Assembly: GCF_900169175.1 (NCBI RefSeq)
Contig: NZ_FXZM01000005.1
Location: 62,001 to 126,000, forward strand
Origin: Brevibacterium jeotgali
GTDB lineage: Bacteria; Actinomycetota; Actinomycetes; Actinomycetales; Brevibacteriaceae
Reading direction: 5' to 3'
Length of the DNA: 64,000 nucleotides
Made by a program: the position numbers and the translations under genes. The notes below the pieces were generated by a model. That model did not search any database, was not told the DNA's origin, and saw nothing but the letters and a program-made list of their open reading frames with translations. Position 1 is the stretch's first letter, and the number at the start of each line of letters is the position of its first letter. Positions 43,871-52,932 of this stretch are shown here, in pieces.

Positions 43871-45367
43871 TCAGTCCCGAGTGAGGTCGTAGCGGTATCC
43901 GTCCGGGGTGTCCTCGATGATGACGCCCGCCGCCCGAAGCCGGTCCCGCAGCGCGTCCGCTGTCGCGAAGTCCTTCGCCGCCTTCGCATCGAGTCGCTGG
44001 TGCGCGACGAGGTCGACCAGGCTGTCGAGCGCCGCCCGCACCGGGTCGTCGCCGGATCCCTCCGTCGCCGAGGCCCCGGCCGCCTGGCCGGCCCACGCCC
44101 GGTCGGTGGGGTTCACCCCGAGCAGGTCGAGCATCAGCTCGACCTGAGCGAGCAGCTGCACCAGCCGCGTCCGATCGGCCTCGCCGAGTCCGTCGGCCGT
44201 CGCGGCCGCGACCAGCTTCGACCCGTCGCGCACGGTCGAGAAGACGACGGACAGGGCCCGCGGGATCGAGAGATCCTCGTCCATCGCGACCGCGAACTCG
44301 TCGGGCACGTCCGCGGCGCGATCGCGATAGCCGACCACTGCGTCGGGCACGGCGGGGGCTTCCGCACCCAGCACCTCCCGCGCACGCGTGACGAATCCGG
44401 TGAGCTTGTCGAAGGCCGTCCGCTGCGTCTCCACGAGGTCAGCAGAGAATTCGAGCGTGGACCGGTAGTGGGCGGTGGACAGGAAGAAGCGCAGAACGGC
44501 AGGGGGGAACTGCGCGATCAGGTCGTGTGCGAACACGGAGTTGCCCAGCGACTTCGACATCTTGTCACCGCCCACGTTGAGCAGCCCTGAATGCATCCAG
44601 ATGCGGGCGAAGGCATCACCGGCGGCATGGGACTGGGCCATCTCGTTCTCGTGGTGCGGGAAGCGCAGGTCGAGCCCGCCTCCGTGGATGTCGAACTCCG
44701 CACCCAGGTACTTCGTCGACATCGCGGAGCACTCGATGTGCCACCCCGGTCGGCCGCGTCCCCACGGCGCGGTCCAGGCTGCGGTGTCCGGTTCGCCCGC
44801 CTTATGGCCCTTCCACAGCGCGAAGTCGCGGACGTCGCGCTTGCCGCGCGGATCGGCGTCCGCCGCATCCGCCATGTCGTCGACGCTCTGGTGGGTGAGC
44901 GCGCCGTAGTCGGCCCACGACCGCACGTCGAAGTACACGTCCCCGGACTCGTCATCCGCCGCGTAGGCGTGCCCCGCCTCGATGAGCCGACCGATCAGCG
45001 CGATCATCTCCGTGATGTGCCCCGTCGCCCGCGGTTCGTACGTGGGCGGCAGGACGTTCATCGCCTCGTACGCCCGGGTGAAGACCTGCTCGTAGTGATA
45101 GGCGTGGGCCCACCACTCGCGGTCCTCGTCGACGGACTTCGTGAGGATCTTGTCGTCGATGTCCGTCGTGTTGCGCACCAGTGTCACCCGCAGGCCCCGG
45201 TACGTGAGCCAGCGGCGCAGCTGGTCGAAGACGACCGCAGAGCGCATATGCCCGATGTGGGGCGCGCCCTGCACAGTGGCACCGCAGACGTAGATGCCCA
45301 CTTCGCCGTCGCGGACGGGCTCGAGGGGGATCAGGTCTCCGGTGGCGGTGCTGTGCAGTCGTATCAC
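43871..45367 (-). CDS. cysS: Cysteinyl-tRNA synthetase
   Basis: 498 aa from GTG at 45367. The class-I HIGH motif is GAPHIGHMRSAVVFD; zinc ligands are in YVCGATV and the IECSAMS region with HHENE; KMSKS is in GGDKMSKSLGNSV. The C-terminal helical domain (DFATADALRDRLRAAGV) is complete. It charges tRNA-Cys. The start is probably leaderless: TACACT lies seven bases before the GTG. A longer frame to 45538 is rejected because the conserved protein begins at VIRLHSTATGDL. The MshC-type paralogue for mycothiol is distinguished by size and domain layout; this copy has the full tRNA-binding C-terminus. Confidence 0.95.
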   Translation of the reverse strand: MIRLHSTATGDLIPLEPVRDGEVGIYVCGATVQGAPHIGHMRSAVVFDQLRRWLTYRGLRVTLVRNTTDIDDKILTKSVDEDREWWAHAYHYEQVFTRAYEAMNVLPPTYEPRATGHITEMIALIGRLIEAGHAYAADDESGDVYFDVRSWADYGALTHQSVDDMADAADADPRGKRDVRDFALWKGHKAGEPDTAAWTAPWGRGRPGWHIECSAMSTKYLGAEFDIHGGGLDLRFPHHENEMAQSHAAGDAFARIWMHSGLLNVGGDKMSKSLGNSVFAHDLIAQFPPAVLRFFLSTAHYRSTLEFSADLVETQRTAFDKLTGFVTRAREVLGAEAPAVPDAVVGYRDRAADVPDEFAVAMDEDLSIPRALSVVFSTVRDGSKLVAAATADGLGEADRTRLVQLLAQVELMLDLLGVNPTDRAWAGQAAGASATEGSGDDPVRAALDSLVDLVAHQRLDAKAAKDFATADALRDRLRAAGVIIEDTPDGYRYDLTRD

Positions 45368-45374
45368 GCCCGCA

Positions 45375-45380
45375 AGTGTA
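45375..45380 (-). promoter_or_regulatory. -10 box (TACACT) of cysS
   Basis: TACACT lies seven bases before the cysS GTG on the minus strand, which is leaderless spacing. Confidence 0.45.
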
Positions 45381-45580
45381 CCGAGAGGAGGAGGCGCGCG
45401 GCCCCCGAACAGCAGACCCGTCGGCGTCGCGGATGTCACCACGGTCACGGGCGCGCGTAAGCTACACGACATGCAGTGAGAGGTGACACACTTGAGAAGG
45501 TATTCACAGCGACTGCTCGGTTGCGACTTACACTTCACACCTCAGTGCAGAGTCGCACCCTGACGAAAGGACTCCACTTC

Positions 45581-47203
45581 ATGTCGTCGGCACAGCAGGC
45601 ACCTGAACGCCAGGTGTTCGTCAGCCGCACCGCCTTCATCTTGGCCGCGATCGGATCCGCGATCGGCTTGGGGAACATCTGGCGCTTCCCGTACGTGGCC
45701 TACGACAGCGGCGGCGGCGCCTTCATCATCCCCTACCTCATCGCACTCCTGACAGCAGGGATCCCGCTGCTGTTCGTGGTCTACGCGATCGGCCATCGCG
45801 CGCGTTCGTCGGCGCCGCTGGCGTATCGCTCGCTGCACCGGGCCGCAGAGCCGATCGGCTGGTTCAAGACCGGCATCGCGACCCTCATCGGCATCTACTA
45901 CGCCGTCATCGTCGGCTGGGCGGTGTCGTACACCGGCTTCTCGTTCACGCAGGCGTGGGGCGACGACGCCGAAGGCTTCTTCATCGGCGAGTACCTCCAG
46001 CAGAACGGCGAGGCCGGACTCTCCGGCGACTTCGTGCCCGGAGTGATGATCCCACTCATCATCATCTGGGTCGTGTGCCTCGCCATCCTCTATGCCGGCG
46101 TGCAGAGGGGCATCGCACGGTTCTCCAGGATCTTCGTGCCGCTCCTGATCGTCGTCTTCGCGATCATGGTGGTCCGCGCGCTGTTCCTCCCGGGCGCCGC
46201 CGCCGGACTCGACGCACTGTTCACCCCGGACTGGTCCGCGCTGACGGACCCGTCGGTCTGGGTCAACGCCTACGGCCAGATCTTCTTCTCCCTGTCGATC
46301 ATGTTCGGCATCATGCTCACCTACGCCTCGTACCTGAAGCGGAAGACGAATCTCACGGGCTCCGGCCTGGTCGTGGGCTTCGCGAACTCCAGCTTCGAGA
46401 TGCTCGCCGGCGTCGGAGTCTTCGCCGCACTCGGGTTCATGGCCCACACTGCGGGCACGGGCGTCGACGAGGTCGTCAGCAACGGCGTGGGCCTGGCGTT
46501 CATCGCGTTCCCGACGATCATCAGCCAGATGCCCGGCGGCACGATCTTCGGCGTGCTGTTCTTCCTCACCCTGATCTTCGCCGGACTCACATCACTCGTC
46601 TCGATCATCCAGGTGCCCGTCGCCGCGATCGCGGACAAGACGGGCATCAGTGAGAGGACCTCGACGGTGATCGTGGGCGGCCTCATGGCCGTCGTCTCGA
46701 TCCTCATCATGCCGACGGCCACCGGCCTGAGCGTGCTCGACACCATCGATGCATTCACCAACAACATCGGCATCGTCGGCGTCGCGCTCACCGCCATCAT
46801 CACGGTGGGCTGGCTGCTGGTCGGACTCCCGCAGCTGCGGGATCACCTCAACGGCGTCTCGTCGTTCAAGGTCGGCCGCACGTGGATCATCTTCGTCTCC
46901 GTCGTCACTCCGATCGTCCTGGGCTTCATGCTCATCCAGCAGATGATCACGTTCGCGCAGGAGGGCTACGAGGGATACCCGACCTGGCACCTGCTGCTGT
47001 TCGGCTGGGGCCTCATCGCCGCACTCGCGTACGTGTCCTTCCTCGTCAGCATCATCCCGTGGCCGAAGAAGAGCCTGGATCGCGTCGACGAGGCGCGGGC
47101 GAATTTCGAGGCTGAAGCCGCAGCCGAATCCGGGGCCGGGACTGACACCACTGCGGCCCGCCCCCGCACCCGAACACTGACCTCTGGAGGTGACAAGGCA
47201 TGA
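45581..47203 (+). CDS. metP: Sodium-dependent amino-acid transporter (NSS family, MetP-like)
   Basis: 540 aa from ATG at 45581, with GAAAGGA upstream; a longer frame to 45476 lacks family similarity. Twelve TM helices are likely, as the tiny partner gene suggests the MetP layout. TM1 carries the sodium/substrate motif [18 protein letters not shown] short Thr/Ala-rich tail ends the protein. MetP of Corynebacterium glutamicum imports methionine and alanine with sodium and needs the small subunit MetS, whose gene overlaps here by 4 bp. Substrate is inferred from that pairing. The 213 bp upstream hold no gene; TACACT at 45529-45534 may be the -10. Confidence 0.85.
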   Translation: MSSAQQAPERQVFVSRTAFILAAIGSAIGLGNIWRFPYVAYDSGGGAFIIPYLIALLTAGIPLLFVVYAIGHRARSSAPLAYRSLHRAAEPIGWFKTGIATLIGIYYAVIVGWAVSYTGFSFTQAWGDDAEGFFIGEYLQQNGEAGLSGDFVPGVMIPLIIIWVVCLAILYAGVQRGIARFSRIFVPLLIVVFAIMVVRALFLPGAAAGLDALFTPDWSALTDPSVWVNAYGQIFFSLSIMFGIMLTYASYLKRKTNLTGSGLVVGFANSSFEMLAGVGVFAALGFMAHTAGTGVDEVVSNGVGLAFIAFPTIISQMPGGTIFGVLFFLTLIFAGLTSLVSIIQVPVAAIADKTGISERTSTVIVGGLMAVVSILIMPTATGLSVLDTIDAFTNNIGIVGVALTAIITVGWLLVGLPQLRDHLNGVSSFKVGRTWIIFVSVVTPIVLGFMLIQQMITFAQEGYEGYPTWHLLLFGWGLIAALAYVSFLVSIIPWPKKSLDRVDEARANFEAEAAAESGAGTDTTAARPRTRTLTSGGDKA

Positions 47204-47319
47204 GCGCAGCAGCCGTCGTCATGATGGTCGTTTCACTCGGCACCGTCTGGGGAGGTCTGGTCTGGTCGATCCTGCACCTGCGCCGCCACCCGGACACCAC
47301 CACGGGCAAGGCCGACTGA
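47200..47319 (+). CDS. metS: MetS-like small subunit of the NSS transporter (39 aa)
   Basis: 39 aa, one TM helix (~5-25, [20 protein letters not shown]) and a short basic/Thr-rich tail ([14 protein letters not shown]). ATG overlaps the transporter stop (ATGA), and GGAGGTG lies about eight bases upstream. Size, single helix and tight linkage match MetS, the small partner required by MetP-type transporters; helix content GGLVWSIL is typical. It is shorter than the ~60-aa C. glutamicum MetS. Easily missed by automated gene calling because of its length. Confidence 0.82.
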   Translation: MSAAAVVMMVVSLGTVWGGLVWSILHLRRHPDTTTGKAD

Positions 47320-47362
47320 CCTCACCCGCACTGGACCGGCACCACAGCCGGACCACCGTTCC

Positions 47363-47410
47363 CGAGGCCGGGGCCCGGTGCCGCATGCGCGGCACGTGGC
47401 CCCGGCCTCG
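47363..47410 (+). terminator. Large bipartite terminator hairpin after metS
   Basis: Outer 13-bp stem (47363-47375 with 47398-47410) and inner 7-bp stem (47378-47384 with 47389-47395) around ATGC, separated by a small internal loop. It lies 43 bp after the metS stop. Confidence 0.7.
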
Positions 47411-47488
47411 TCGGCGTCCGGCCCCGGCCTCAGGTGAGTCCGGACCGGGACGCTCCGCCCCGCGCTGTCCAACGCCCGTCACCGTCGA

Positions 47489-47494
47489 TAGGCT
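47489..47494 (+). promoter_or_regulatory. -10-like TAGGCT before the mycothiol dehydrogenase gene
   Basis: TAGGCT fits TANNNT and lies 53 bases before the ATG at 47547, giving a leader of about 46 bases. The -35 is unclear. Confidence 0.35.
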
Positions 47495-47546
47495 TGCGGT
47501 GACCCGTTCCCGCACACCCACCTGGGGTGTGATCGAAAGGAGCCTC

Positions 47547-48641
47547 ATGCCGTCAACGGTCAAGGGAGTCATCTCCCGTTCGAAGGGCGATCCCGTGGAG
47601 CTCGTCGACATCGTCATCCCGGACCCCGGTCCCGGTGAAGTCGTCGTCGACGTGAAGTCCTGCGGAGTGTGCCACACCGACCTGCTCTTCCGCGATGGCG
47701 GAGTGAATGACAAGTTCCCGTTCCTGCTCGGGCACGAATCCGCAGGCATCGTCTCCGAGATCGGCGAAGGCGTCACCGACGTCGAAGTCGGTGATTTCGT
47801 CATCCTCAACTGGCGCGCCATCTGCGGCATCTGCCGCGCGTGCAAGCGCGGTGAGCCCTGGTACTGCTTCGACACCCACAATGCCACGCAGAAGATGACC
47901 CTGGCCGAGGACGGCACGGAGCTGGAGGCGGCCCTGGGCATCGGATCGTTCGCAGAGAAGACGCTGGTCGCCGCCGGCCAGTGCACGAAGGTGCGCGAAT
48001 CCGATCCTGCCGTCGTGGGCCTGCTGGGCTGCGGCGTCATGGCGGGCATCGGCGCGGCGATCAACACCGGCGGCGTCACGCGCGGCCAGTCGGTCGCAGT
48101 GATCGGCTGCGGCGGAGTGGGCATGGCGTCGATCGTCGGCTCGAAGCTCGCAGGCGCCGGCACGATCATCGCGATCGACCGCGATCCGACGAAGCTCGAC
48201 TGGGCGAAGGAGCGCGGGGCGACGCACACGATCGATTCGTCGGACCTCGACGAGGACGGCGTGGTGAGCGCGGTCCAGGAGCTCACGGGCGGGTTCGGCG
48301 CGGACGTCGTCATCGACGCCGTCGGTCGACCGGAGACCTGGCGCCAGGCGTTCTACGCGCGTGACCTCGCGGGCACCGTGGTGCTCGTGGGCGTGCCGAC
48401 CCCGGACATGGAGCTGTCCGTCCCGCTGCTCGACGTGTTCGGCCGCGGCGGAAGCCTCAAGTCGTCCTGGTACGGCGACTGCCTGCCCGAGCGCGACTTC
48501 CCGATGCTCGTCGATCTGTTCGAGCAGGGCAGACTGCCCCTGGAGGGCTTCGTGACGGAGAGGATCGGGAGCGACGGCGTGGAAGAGGCGTTCGAGAAGA
48601 TGAAGCGGGGAGAAGTCCTGCGATCGGTGGTGGAGTTCTGA
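47547..48641 (+). CDS. S-(hydroxymethyl)mycothiol dehydrogenase
   Basis: 364 aa, ATG with GAAAGGAG six bases upstream. Zinc-dependent medium-chain alcohol dehydrogenase: catalytic zinc site [10 protein letters not shown] and LGHESAG, structural zinc cluster [15 protein letters not shown], and the NAD fold [14 protein letters not shown] with IAIDRD. Closest to the MscR/AdhE2 group, which oxidises the formaldehyde-mycothiol adduct. The following MBL-fold gene overlaps by one base, and the same pairing is known in mycobacteria. mshA for mycothiol synthesis is in this window too. Alternative start: an in-frame GTG at 47499. Confidence 0.9.
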   Translation: MPSTVKGVISRSKGDPVELVDIVIPDPGPGEVVVDVKSCGVCHTDLLFRDGGVNDKFPFLLGHESAGIVSEIGEGVTDVEVGDFVILNWRAICGICRACKRGEPWYCFDTHNATQKMTLAEDGTELEAALGIGSFAEKTLVAAGQCTKVRESDPAVVGLLGCGVMAGIGAAINTGGVTRGQSVAVIGCGGVGMASIVGSKLAGAGTIIAIDRDPTKLDWAKERGATHTIDSSDLDEDGVVSAVQELTGGFGADVVIDAVGRPETWRQAFYARDLAGTVVLVGVPTPDMELSVPLLDVFGRGGSLKSSWYGDCLPERDFPMLVDLFEQGRLPLEGFVTERIGSDGVEEAFEKMKRGEVLRSVVEF

Positions 48642-49321
48642 TGAGTGCACGCATCGAGCGGATCGTCACGTCGGGCACGTTCTCCCTGGACGGGGGCACA
48701 TTCGACGTCGACAACAACGTGTGGATCATCGGTGACGACGACGAGGTCATCGTCATCGATCCGGCGCACGACGCGCAGGCCGTCGCGGCCGCTGTGGGTG
48801 AGCGGAAGGTCAAGGCCATCCTCCTGACCCACGGGCACGACGACCACATCCGCGCGGTCTACGAGACGCAGGAGGCGCTGGGCGGACCGCCGATCCACCT
48901 CAACTCCGACGACCGCGTGCTGTGGGACATGGTCTTCCCCGACCGGAGCCCCGACAAGGTCATCGAGTCGGGCGCGGAGTTCGTCGTGGCGGGTGTGCAC
49001 CTCAATGCGCTCCACACCCCGGGGCACTCCCCCGGGTCCACCTGCTTCTACGTGGGCGAATCCCTGCGCATCCCGGAGGACGTCCTGCCGCAGGGCGCAG
49101 CGGACTCGAGCCCCGTCCTGTTCTCCGGCGACACGCTGTTCCAGGGAGGCCCCGGGGCGACGGGCCGTTCGTACTCGAGCTTCGAGACGATCGTGGCGTC
49201 GATCTCCGAGACGCTCTTCGAACTGCCCGGCACCACAGTGGTCCTCACCGGTCACGGTGACGCGACGACGATCGGCGGCGAGAGGCCGCATCTGCAGGAA
49301 TGGCTGGACCGCGGGGAGTGA
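48641..49321 (+). CDS. Metallo-beta-lactamase-fold hydrolase linked to mycothiol dehydrogenase
   Basis: 226 aa. Zinc-binding motif LLTHGHDDHI (HxHxDH), then HTPGHSPGSTCFY, FSGDTLFQGGPGATGR and LTGHGDATTI complete a glyoxalase-II-like site. The start overlaps the upstream stop by one base (TGATG). It probably hydrolyses the S-formyl-mycothiol formed by the dehydrogenase, or another mycothiol thioester; this is inference from neighbourhood. A strong terminator follows. Confidence 0.88.
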   Translation: MSARIERIVTSGTFSLDGGTFDVDNNVWIIGDDDEVIVIDPAHDAQAVAAAVGERKVKAILLTHGHDDHIRAVYETQEALGGPPIHLNSDDRVLWDMVFPDRSPDKVIESGAEFVVAGVHLNALHTPGHSPGSTCFYVGESLRIPEDVLPQGAADSSPVLFSGDTLFQGGPGATGRSYSSFETIVASISETLFELPGTTVVLTGHGDATTIGGERPHLQEWLDRGE

Positions 49322-49361
49322 CCTGCCGGCACTGACCTGCTGCTTCCGCTCAGCGGACACT

Positions 49362-49405
49362 GCGCCCCCTTCTCCGGTGGATCCGTCCACTGGAGGAGGG
49401 GGCGC
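49362..49405 (+). terminator. Terminator after the formaldehyde-detoxification pair
   Basis: A 20-bp stem including two G-U-type pairs (49362-49381 with 49386-49405) closes a TCCG loop, 40 bp after the stop codon. Confidence 0.75.
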
Positions 49406-49440
49406 GGTGATCCACAGGGCGCCGGGAAGCTCCCCTGCTC

Positions 49441-49446
49441 TAGGAT
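49441..49446 (+). promoter_or_regulatory. -10 box (TAGGAT) of the amino-acid permease
   Basis: TAGGAT lies seven bases before the GTG at 49454, which has no Shine-Dalgarno; leaderless spacing. Confidence 0.45.
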
Positions 49447-49453
49447 CAGGGCT

Positions 49454-50887
49454 GTGAAGAACCAGCCTTCGAACAGCGAGTCGATCGGCTCCTCGGCGTC
49501 CTCGGCGCCGGCGGACGACCAGGCGTCGTCAGTCCACACGTCGGTCGGCGGACTCCGCGCCGTGATGCGGCCTCGTCACCTCATCATGATGAGCCTGGGG
49601 TCCGCGATCGGTGCGGGACTCTTCGTCGGATCCGGCGCCGGCATCGCCGCGGCGGGCCCCGCCGTGCTCGTGTCCTATGCCATCGCCGGGCTCATCGTCA
49701 TCGCGGTGATGCGGATGCTCGGCGAGATGGTCGCCGCGGACCCGAACCCCGGTGCGTTCTCCTACTACGTGGGCAAGGCACTGGGTCCGTCCGCCGCATT
49801 CGCCGTCGGCTGGCTGTGGTGGATCACCCTCTGCCTCGTCGTCGCCGCGGAGGCGACCGCCGCAGCGCAGATCATGGCGGGCGTCGTGCCCCTGTTCCCG
49901 CAGTGGGGCTACGCGCTCGCTTTCATGGTGCTCTTCACGTGGATCAACCTGTGGGGAGTCAGGAGCTTCGGCGAGTTCGAGTTCTGGTTCTCCTTCATCA
50001 AGGTCGCGTTCGTCTTCCTGTTCCTAGCCTTGGGAGTCGCGTTCCTGCTGGGGTGGACGCCGGCGGACAGCCCCGGCCTCACGCACATCACGGAGACCTC
50101 GTTCATGCCCAACGGGATGGGTGGGATCGCTGCGGGCCTGCTGGTGGTCGTGTTCGCGTTCGGCGGCATCGAGATCGTCGCCGTCGCCGCCGCAGAGACT
50201 GCGGAGCCCCAGCGATCCGTCAGGTCCGCCACCCGCACGATCCTCTGGCGGATCCTGCTCTTCTACATGGGCTCGGTGAGCATCATGGTGCTCGCACTGC
50301 CCTGGGACGACCCGTCGCTGCTCGAGAGCCCGTTCGTCGCGGTCCTCAACCGGGCCGGTCTCCCCGTGCTCGCCGCGATCATCGGCATGATCATCGTCGC
50401 CGCACTGCTGAGCTCGCTCAACGCCAACGTGTACGGCGCCTCGCGTATGTTCTACTCGCTGGCGCAGCGCGGGATGGCACCTCGCGGCATGGGCGGCGTC
50501 AACGAGCGCGCGGTGCCATCCCTGGGCGTGTGGATGTCCGTGGCGTTCGGCTTCGTCGCGGTGCTGCTGAACTACTTCTGGGCCGAGGAGGTCCTGGGGC
50601 TGCTCCTCAACATCGTCGGCTCCACCCTCATCGTCACGTGGTCGTCTGCGATCATCGCCCACCTGGTCCTGCGCACCCGGGCAGAGAAGGCCGGCGAGCA
50701 GCTCCCCCTGACGATGTGGCTGTTCCCGTACCTGTCGTGGGCGACGCTCGTGGGGCTCGTGGGGATCATCGTGCTGGGCTTCACGGTCCCCGACGTCCGC
50801 ACGCAGCTGCTCCTCACGTTCGGCCTCTTCGGCGCACTCCTGGTCGTCGGAGTCATCACCACGCGTCGAGACGCGCAGAGGGCGTAG
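49454..50887 (+). CDS. APC-family amino-acid permease
   Basis: 477 aa, GTG start, twelve TM helices expected. The first helix is MMSLGSAIGAGLFVGSGAGI. ISGAA-like AAGPAVLVSYAIAGLIVI and FAFGGIEIVAVAAAETAEPQ are typical of the AAT (GabP/ProY/AnsP) branch of proton-coupled amino-acid permeases. The substrate is not readable. The stop lies one base from the ispF stop, so the genes converge with no room for a terminator. It is an insertion relative to the mycobacterial cysS-ispF order. Confidence 0.9.
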   Translation: MKNQPSNSESIGSSASSAPADDQASSVHTSVGGLRAVMRPRHLIMMSLGSAIGAGLFVGSGAGIAAAGPAVLVSYAIAGLIVIAVMRMLGEMVAADPNPGAFSYYVGKALGPSAAFAVGWLWWITLCLVVAAEATAAAQIMAGVVPLFPQWGYALAFMVLFTWINLWGVRSFGEFEFWFSFIKVAFVFLFLALGVAFLLGWTPADSPGLTHITETSFMPNGMGGIAAGLLVVVFAFGGIEIVAVAAAETAEPQRSVRSATRTILWRILLFYMGSVSIMVLALPWDDPSLLESPFVAVLNRAGLPVLAAIIGMIIVAALLSSLNANVYGASRMFYSLAQRGMAPRGMGGVNERAVPSLGVWMSVAFGFVAVLLNYFWAEEVLGLLLNIVGSTLIVTWSSAIIAHLVLRTRAEKAGEQLPLTMWLFPYLSWATLVGLVGIIVLGFTVPDVRTQLLLTFGLFGALLVVGVITTRRDAQRA

Positions 50888-50888
50888 G

Positions 50889-51398
50889 TCAGTCCACCGG
50901 AACGACGAGTGCCGTCGCGATCGCAGCGGCGCCCTCTCCCCTGCCGGTGAGTCCCAGCCCGTCGGACGTGGTGCCGGAGACGGACACCGGCGCCCCCACG
51001 GCCTCGCTCAGCACTCGCTGGGACTCGTCGCGGCGGATCCCGATCTTCGGCCGCGCGCAGACGGCCTGGACGGACACGTTGCCGATCTCGAAGCCGGCCT
51101 CGCGGACCAGCCGGGCCGCCTCGGCGAGGAGCACCGCGCCCGAGGCCTCCGACAGCTCCGGCCGATCCGTCCCGAAGTGCGCGCCCAGGTCGCCGATGCC
51201 GGCAGCCGCGAACAGTGCATCACAGCACGCGTGGGCCACGACGTCGGAATCGGAGTGACCGGCCAGCCCCGTCTGCCCCTCCCAGAGCAGGCCGGCCATC
51301 CACATCGGCCGCTGCCGGTCGGTGGAGAACGCGTGGACGTCCACGCCCGTGCCCACACGGGGAAGCCGACTGGGTGACGGGAGAGGTGCATCAGTCAT
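50889..51398 (-). CDS. ispF: 2-C-methyl-D-erythritol 2,4-cyclodiphosphate synthase
   Basis: 169 aa. The zinc site is [10 protein letters not shown] (Asp and His), then [13 protein letters not shown] and the C-terminal [18 protein letters not shown]. It forms the cyclic diphosphate in the MEP isoprenoid pathway. Length is normal. The start overlaps the ispD stop by 4 bp, so the two MEP enzymes are coupled. Confidence 0.97.
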   Translation of the reverse strand: MTDAPLPSPSRLPRVGTGVDVHAFSTDRQRPMWMAGLLWEGQTGLAGHSDSDVVAHACCDALFAAAGIGDLGAHFGTDRPELSEASGAVLLAEAARLVREAGFEIGNVSVQAVCARPKIGIRRDESQRVLSEAVGAPVSVSGTTSDGLGLTGRGEGAAAIATALVVPVD

Positions 51399-52216
51399 TC
51401 GGATCTCCTGTGCGCATCGTGGCCGTCGCTCACGTAGAGCTCCGCGACGCGCAGGTCGATGGGGTGCGTGATCTTCAGCGCCGCTTCGTCTCCGGGCACT
51501 CCGACGACCGCGATGTCGAGGCGCTCGACCAGCCCCGCGTCATCGGTCGCGGACCGATCCGGATCTGTGCGCTGGAGGCCGTGTGCGGCGATCAGCGCCT
51601 CCCGCACGAAGCCCTGCGGCGTCTGGACGCGTCGCAGGGCGGTGCGATCGAGGTCGCCGACGACGGTCCCCGCATCCGTCGTGGTCTTCACGGTGTCGGT
51701 CATCGGGAGCACGGGGACGACGGCGGAGGCGCCCGCCTTCAGCGCAGCGACGACGCGGTGGTAGACGGAGGCCGGGGTGAGGCAGCGCGCAGCATCGTGG
51801 ACGAGCACCAGGTCCGCCTGCGGGACGGCCGCCAGTGCTGCGGCGACGGACACCACGCGGTCAGCGCCGCCCTCGACGACGGTGATCGGAACCGGGGCTG
51901 GGCGTGCGGGCGCGCCAGGGACGTCCGGGTCGCCAGGGCGAACCGAGTCGACAGGGCCGTCCGGATCGACAGGGCCGTCCAGGCCGACCGGCGACCCGAC
52001 CGGAGCCTCGGCGGCGGTCTCCGCGATCCGTCGCGCGTCCTCGAGCAGCGAGGACGGGGCGGCGATGACGATCGCATCGATCACCCCCGAGCGCACTGCG
52101 CCCTCGACCGCGTGTGCGAGCAGTGGCCGCCCGGCGAGGTGCACGAACGCCTTGGGCGCACCGGCGGCCAGCCGAGTGCCCGACCCGGCGGCCGGGAGGA
52201 GGAGCACCGTCGACAT
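51395..52216 (-). CDS. ispD: 2-C-methyl-D-erythritol 4-phosphate cytidylyltransferase with repeat insertion
   Basis: 273 aa from ATG at 52216 (GAGG upstream); family members are usually about 230 aa. CTP-binding loop [36 protein letters not shown] and TPQGF are intact, so the enzyme should work. Residues ~72-101 are a Pro/Asp/Gly/Val-rich stretch encoded by five 18-bp tandem repeats; related enzymes do not have it. It activates methylerythritol phosphate with CTP. It lies 19 bp after the thioesterase gene and overlaps ispF. Confidence 0.95.
   Translation of the reverse strand: MSTVLLLPAAGSGTRLAAGAPKAFVHLAGRPLLAHAVEGAVRSGVIDAIVIAAPSSLLEDARRIAETAAEAPVGSPVGLDGPVDPDGPVDSVRPGDPDVPGAPARPAPVPITVVEGGADRVVSVAAALAAVPQADLVLVHDAARCLTPASVYHRVVAALKAGASAVVPVLPMTDTVKTTTDAGTVVGDLDRTALRRVQTPQGFVREALIAAHGLQRTDPDRSATDDAGLVERLDIAVVGVPGDEAALKITHPIDLRVAELYVSDGHDAHRRSE
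51913..52002. repeat. Five 18-bp tandem repeats inside ispD
   Basis: Units begin at 51913, 51931, 51949, 51967 and 51985; the best-matching pair reads CGACAGGGCCGTCC at its start. Each unit adds six codons in frame. Confidence 0.8.
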
Positions 52217-52235
52217 GTCGTCGGGCCTCACGTCT

Positions 52236-52820
52236 TCAGGCCTCACGCGGCGAGAGCCAGAGACCCTCCGCTCGCACGCGCACGACGTCGTCACAGATGA
52301 TCTCCGCTTCCATGAACCGCTTGCGGCCCTCCACCCGGGCGATGCGGCCCCGCACGGTGAGTGGTTCCCCGATCGGGGTGCCCGCGTCGTAGTTCAGTGT
52401 CAGCGAGCGGGTGAACGAGCGCTTCTCCGCGCCCCAGTTCGCAGCATGGCCCAGGATGTGATCGATGAGCAGTGCGACGATCCCGCCGTGCACACGGCCC
52501 GGGGGCCCCTGGTACTGGAGCGGGAGTGTGAGGTCGCACCGGTAGTCGTCCCCGTCCGGCACGATGCTCATGGGCGGCGCGATCGGATTGCGCGGCGACG
52601 AGGCGGGTGTGATGTCGCCCGCGATGTGGTTGGGAGTGGTGTGCGGATCCCCGACACTGACCGTGTGCGGGGCTGCGGCAGCACGCGAGAGCTGCTCTGC
52701 GATGCCGGCGACCTGCTGGGCCAGCGCGTCCGCATCGTCTTCGGTGACGAGTGCGGTCATGAGCTCACGGCCGAGTCGCGTGGTGAGCTCCGTGAACGGG
52801 GCGATGGGTGACGACGTCAT
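52236..52820 (-). CDS. Hotdog-fold thioesterase (PaaI-like)
   Basis: 194 aa from ATG at 52820. The hotdog domain lies in the second half: PGRVHGGIVALLIDHILGHAA (the catalytic helix), then LTLNYDAGTPIGEPLTVRGR. The first ~85 residues are a helical N-terminal extension. It probably hydrolyses an acyl-CoA; the substrate is unknown. It lies between ispD and carD on the same strand. Mycobacterial synteny has no thioesterase at this place, so it is an addition. Confidence 0.85.
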   Translation of the reverse strand: MTSSPIAPFTELTTRLGRELMTALVTEDDADALAQQVAGIAEQLSRAAAAPHTVSVGDPHTTPNHIAGDITPASSPRNPIAPPMSIVPDGDDYRCDLTLPLQYQGPPGRVHGGIVALLIDHILGHAANWGAEKRSFTRSLTLNYDAGTPIGEPLTVRGRIARVEGRKRFMEAEIICDDVVRVRAEGLWLSPREA

Positions 52821-52875
52821 GTGGTTGTGGTCCTCGGTGTCAGGGCGAGCGGTTCTCATCAGGGCGGCATGCGAA

Positions 52876-52905
52876 CGGCCGATCACCTGGTGAGGTGACC
52901 GGCCG
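52876..52905 (-). terminator. Terminator of carD
   Basis: CGGCCG-A-TCACCT pairs with AGGTGA-C-CGGCCG around GGTG: a 13-bp stem with one mismatch. It lies 27 bp beyond the carD stop and upstream of the thioesterase gene. Confidence 0.65.
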
Positions 52906-52932
52906 GTGCGCTCCGCCAGGGGCAGAGGGGGA

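Noticed and set aside
45368-45580. Riboswitch (S-box or T-box) in the metP leader
   Set aside because: No conserved T-box or SAM-riboswitch core is visible, and the imperfect inverted repeats there are too weak to call.
47499-47546. GTG at 47499 as leaderless start of the mycothiol dehydrogenase
   Set aside because: Only four bases separate it from the TAGGCT box, and the ATG at 47547 has a good ribosome-binding site and the family N-terminus.
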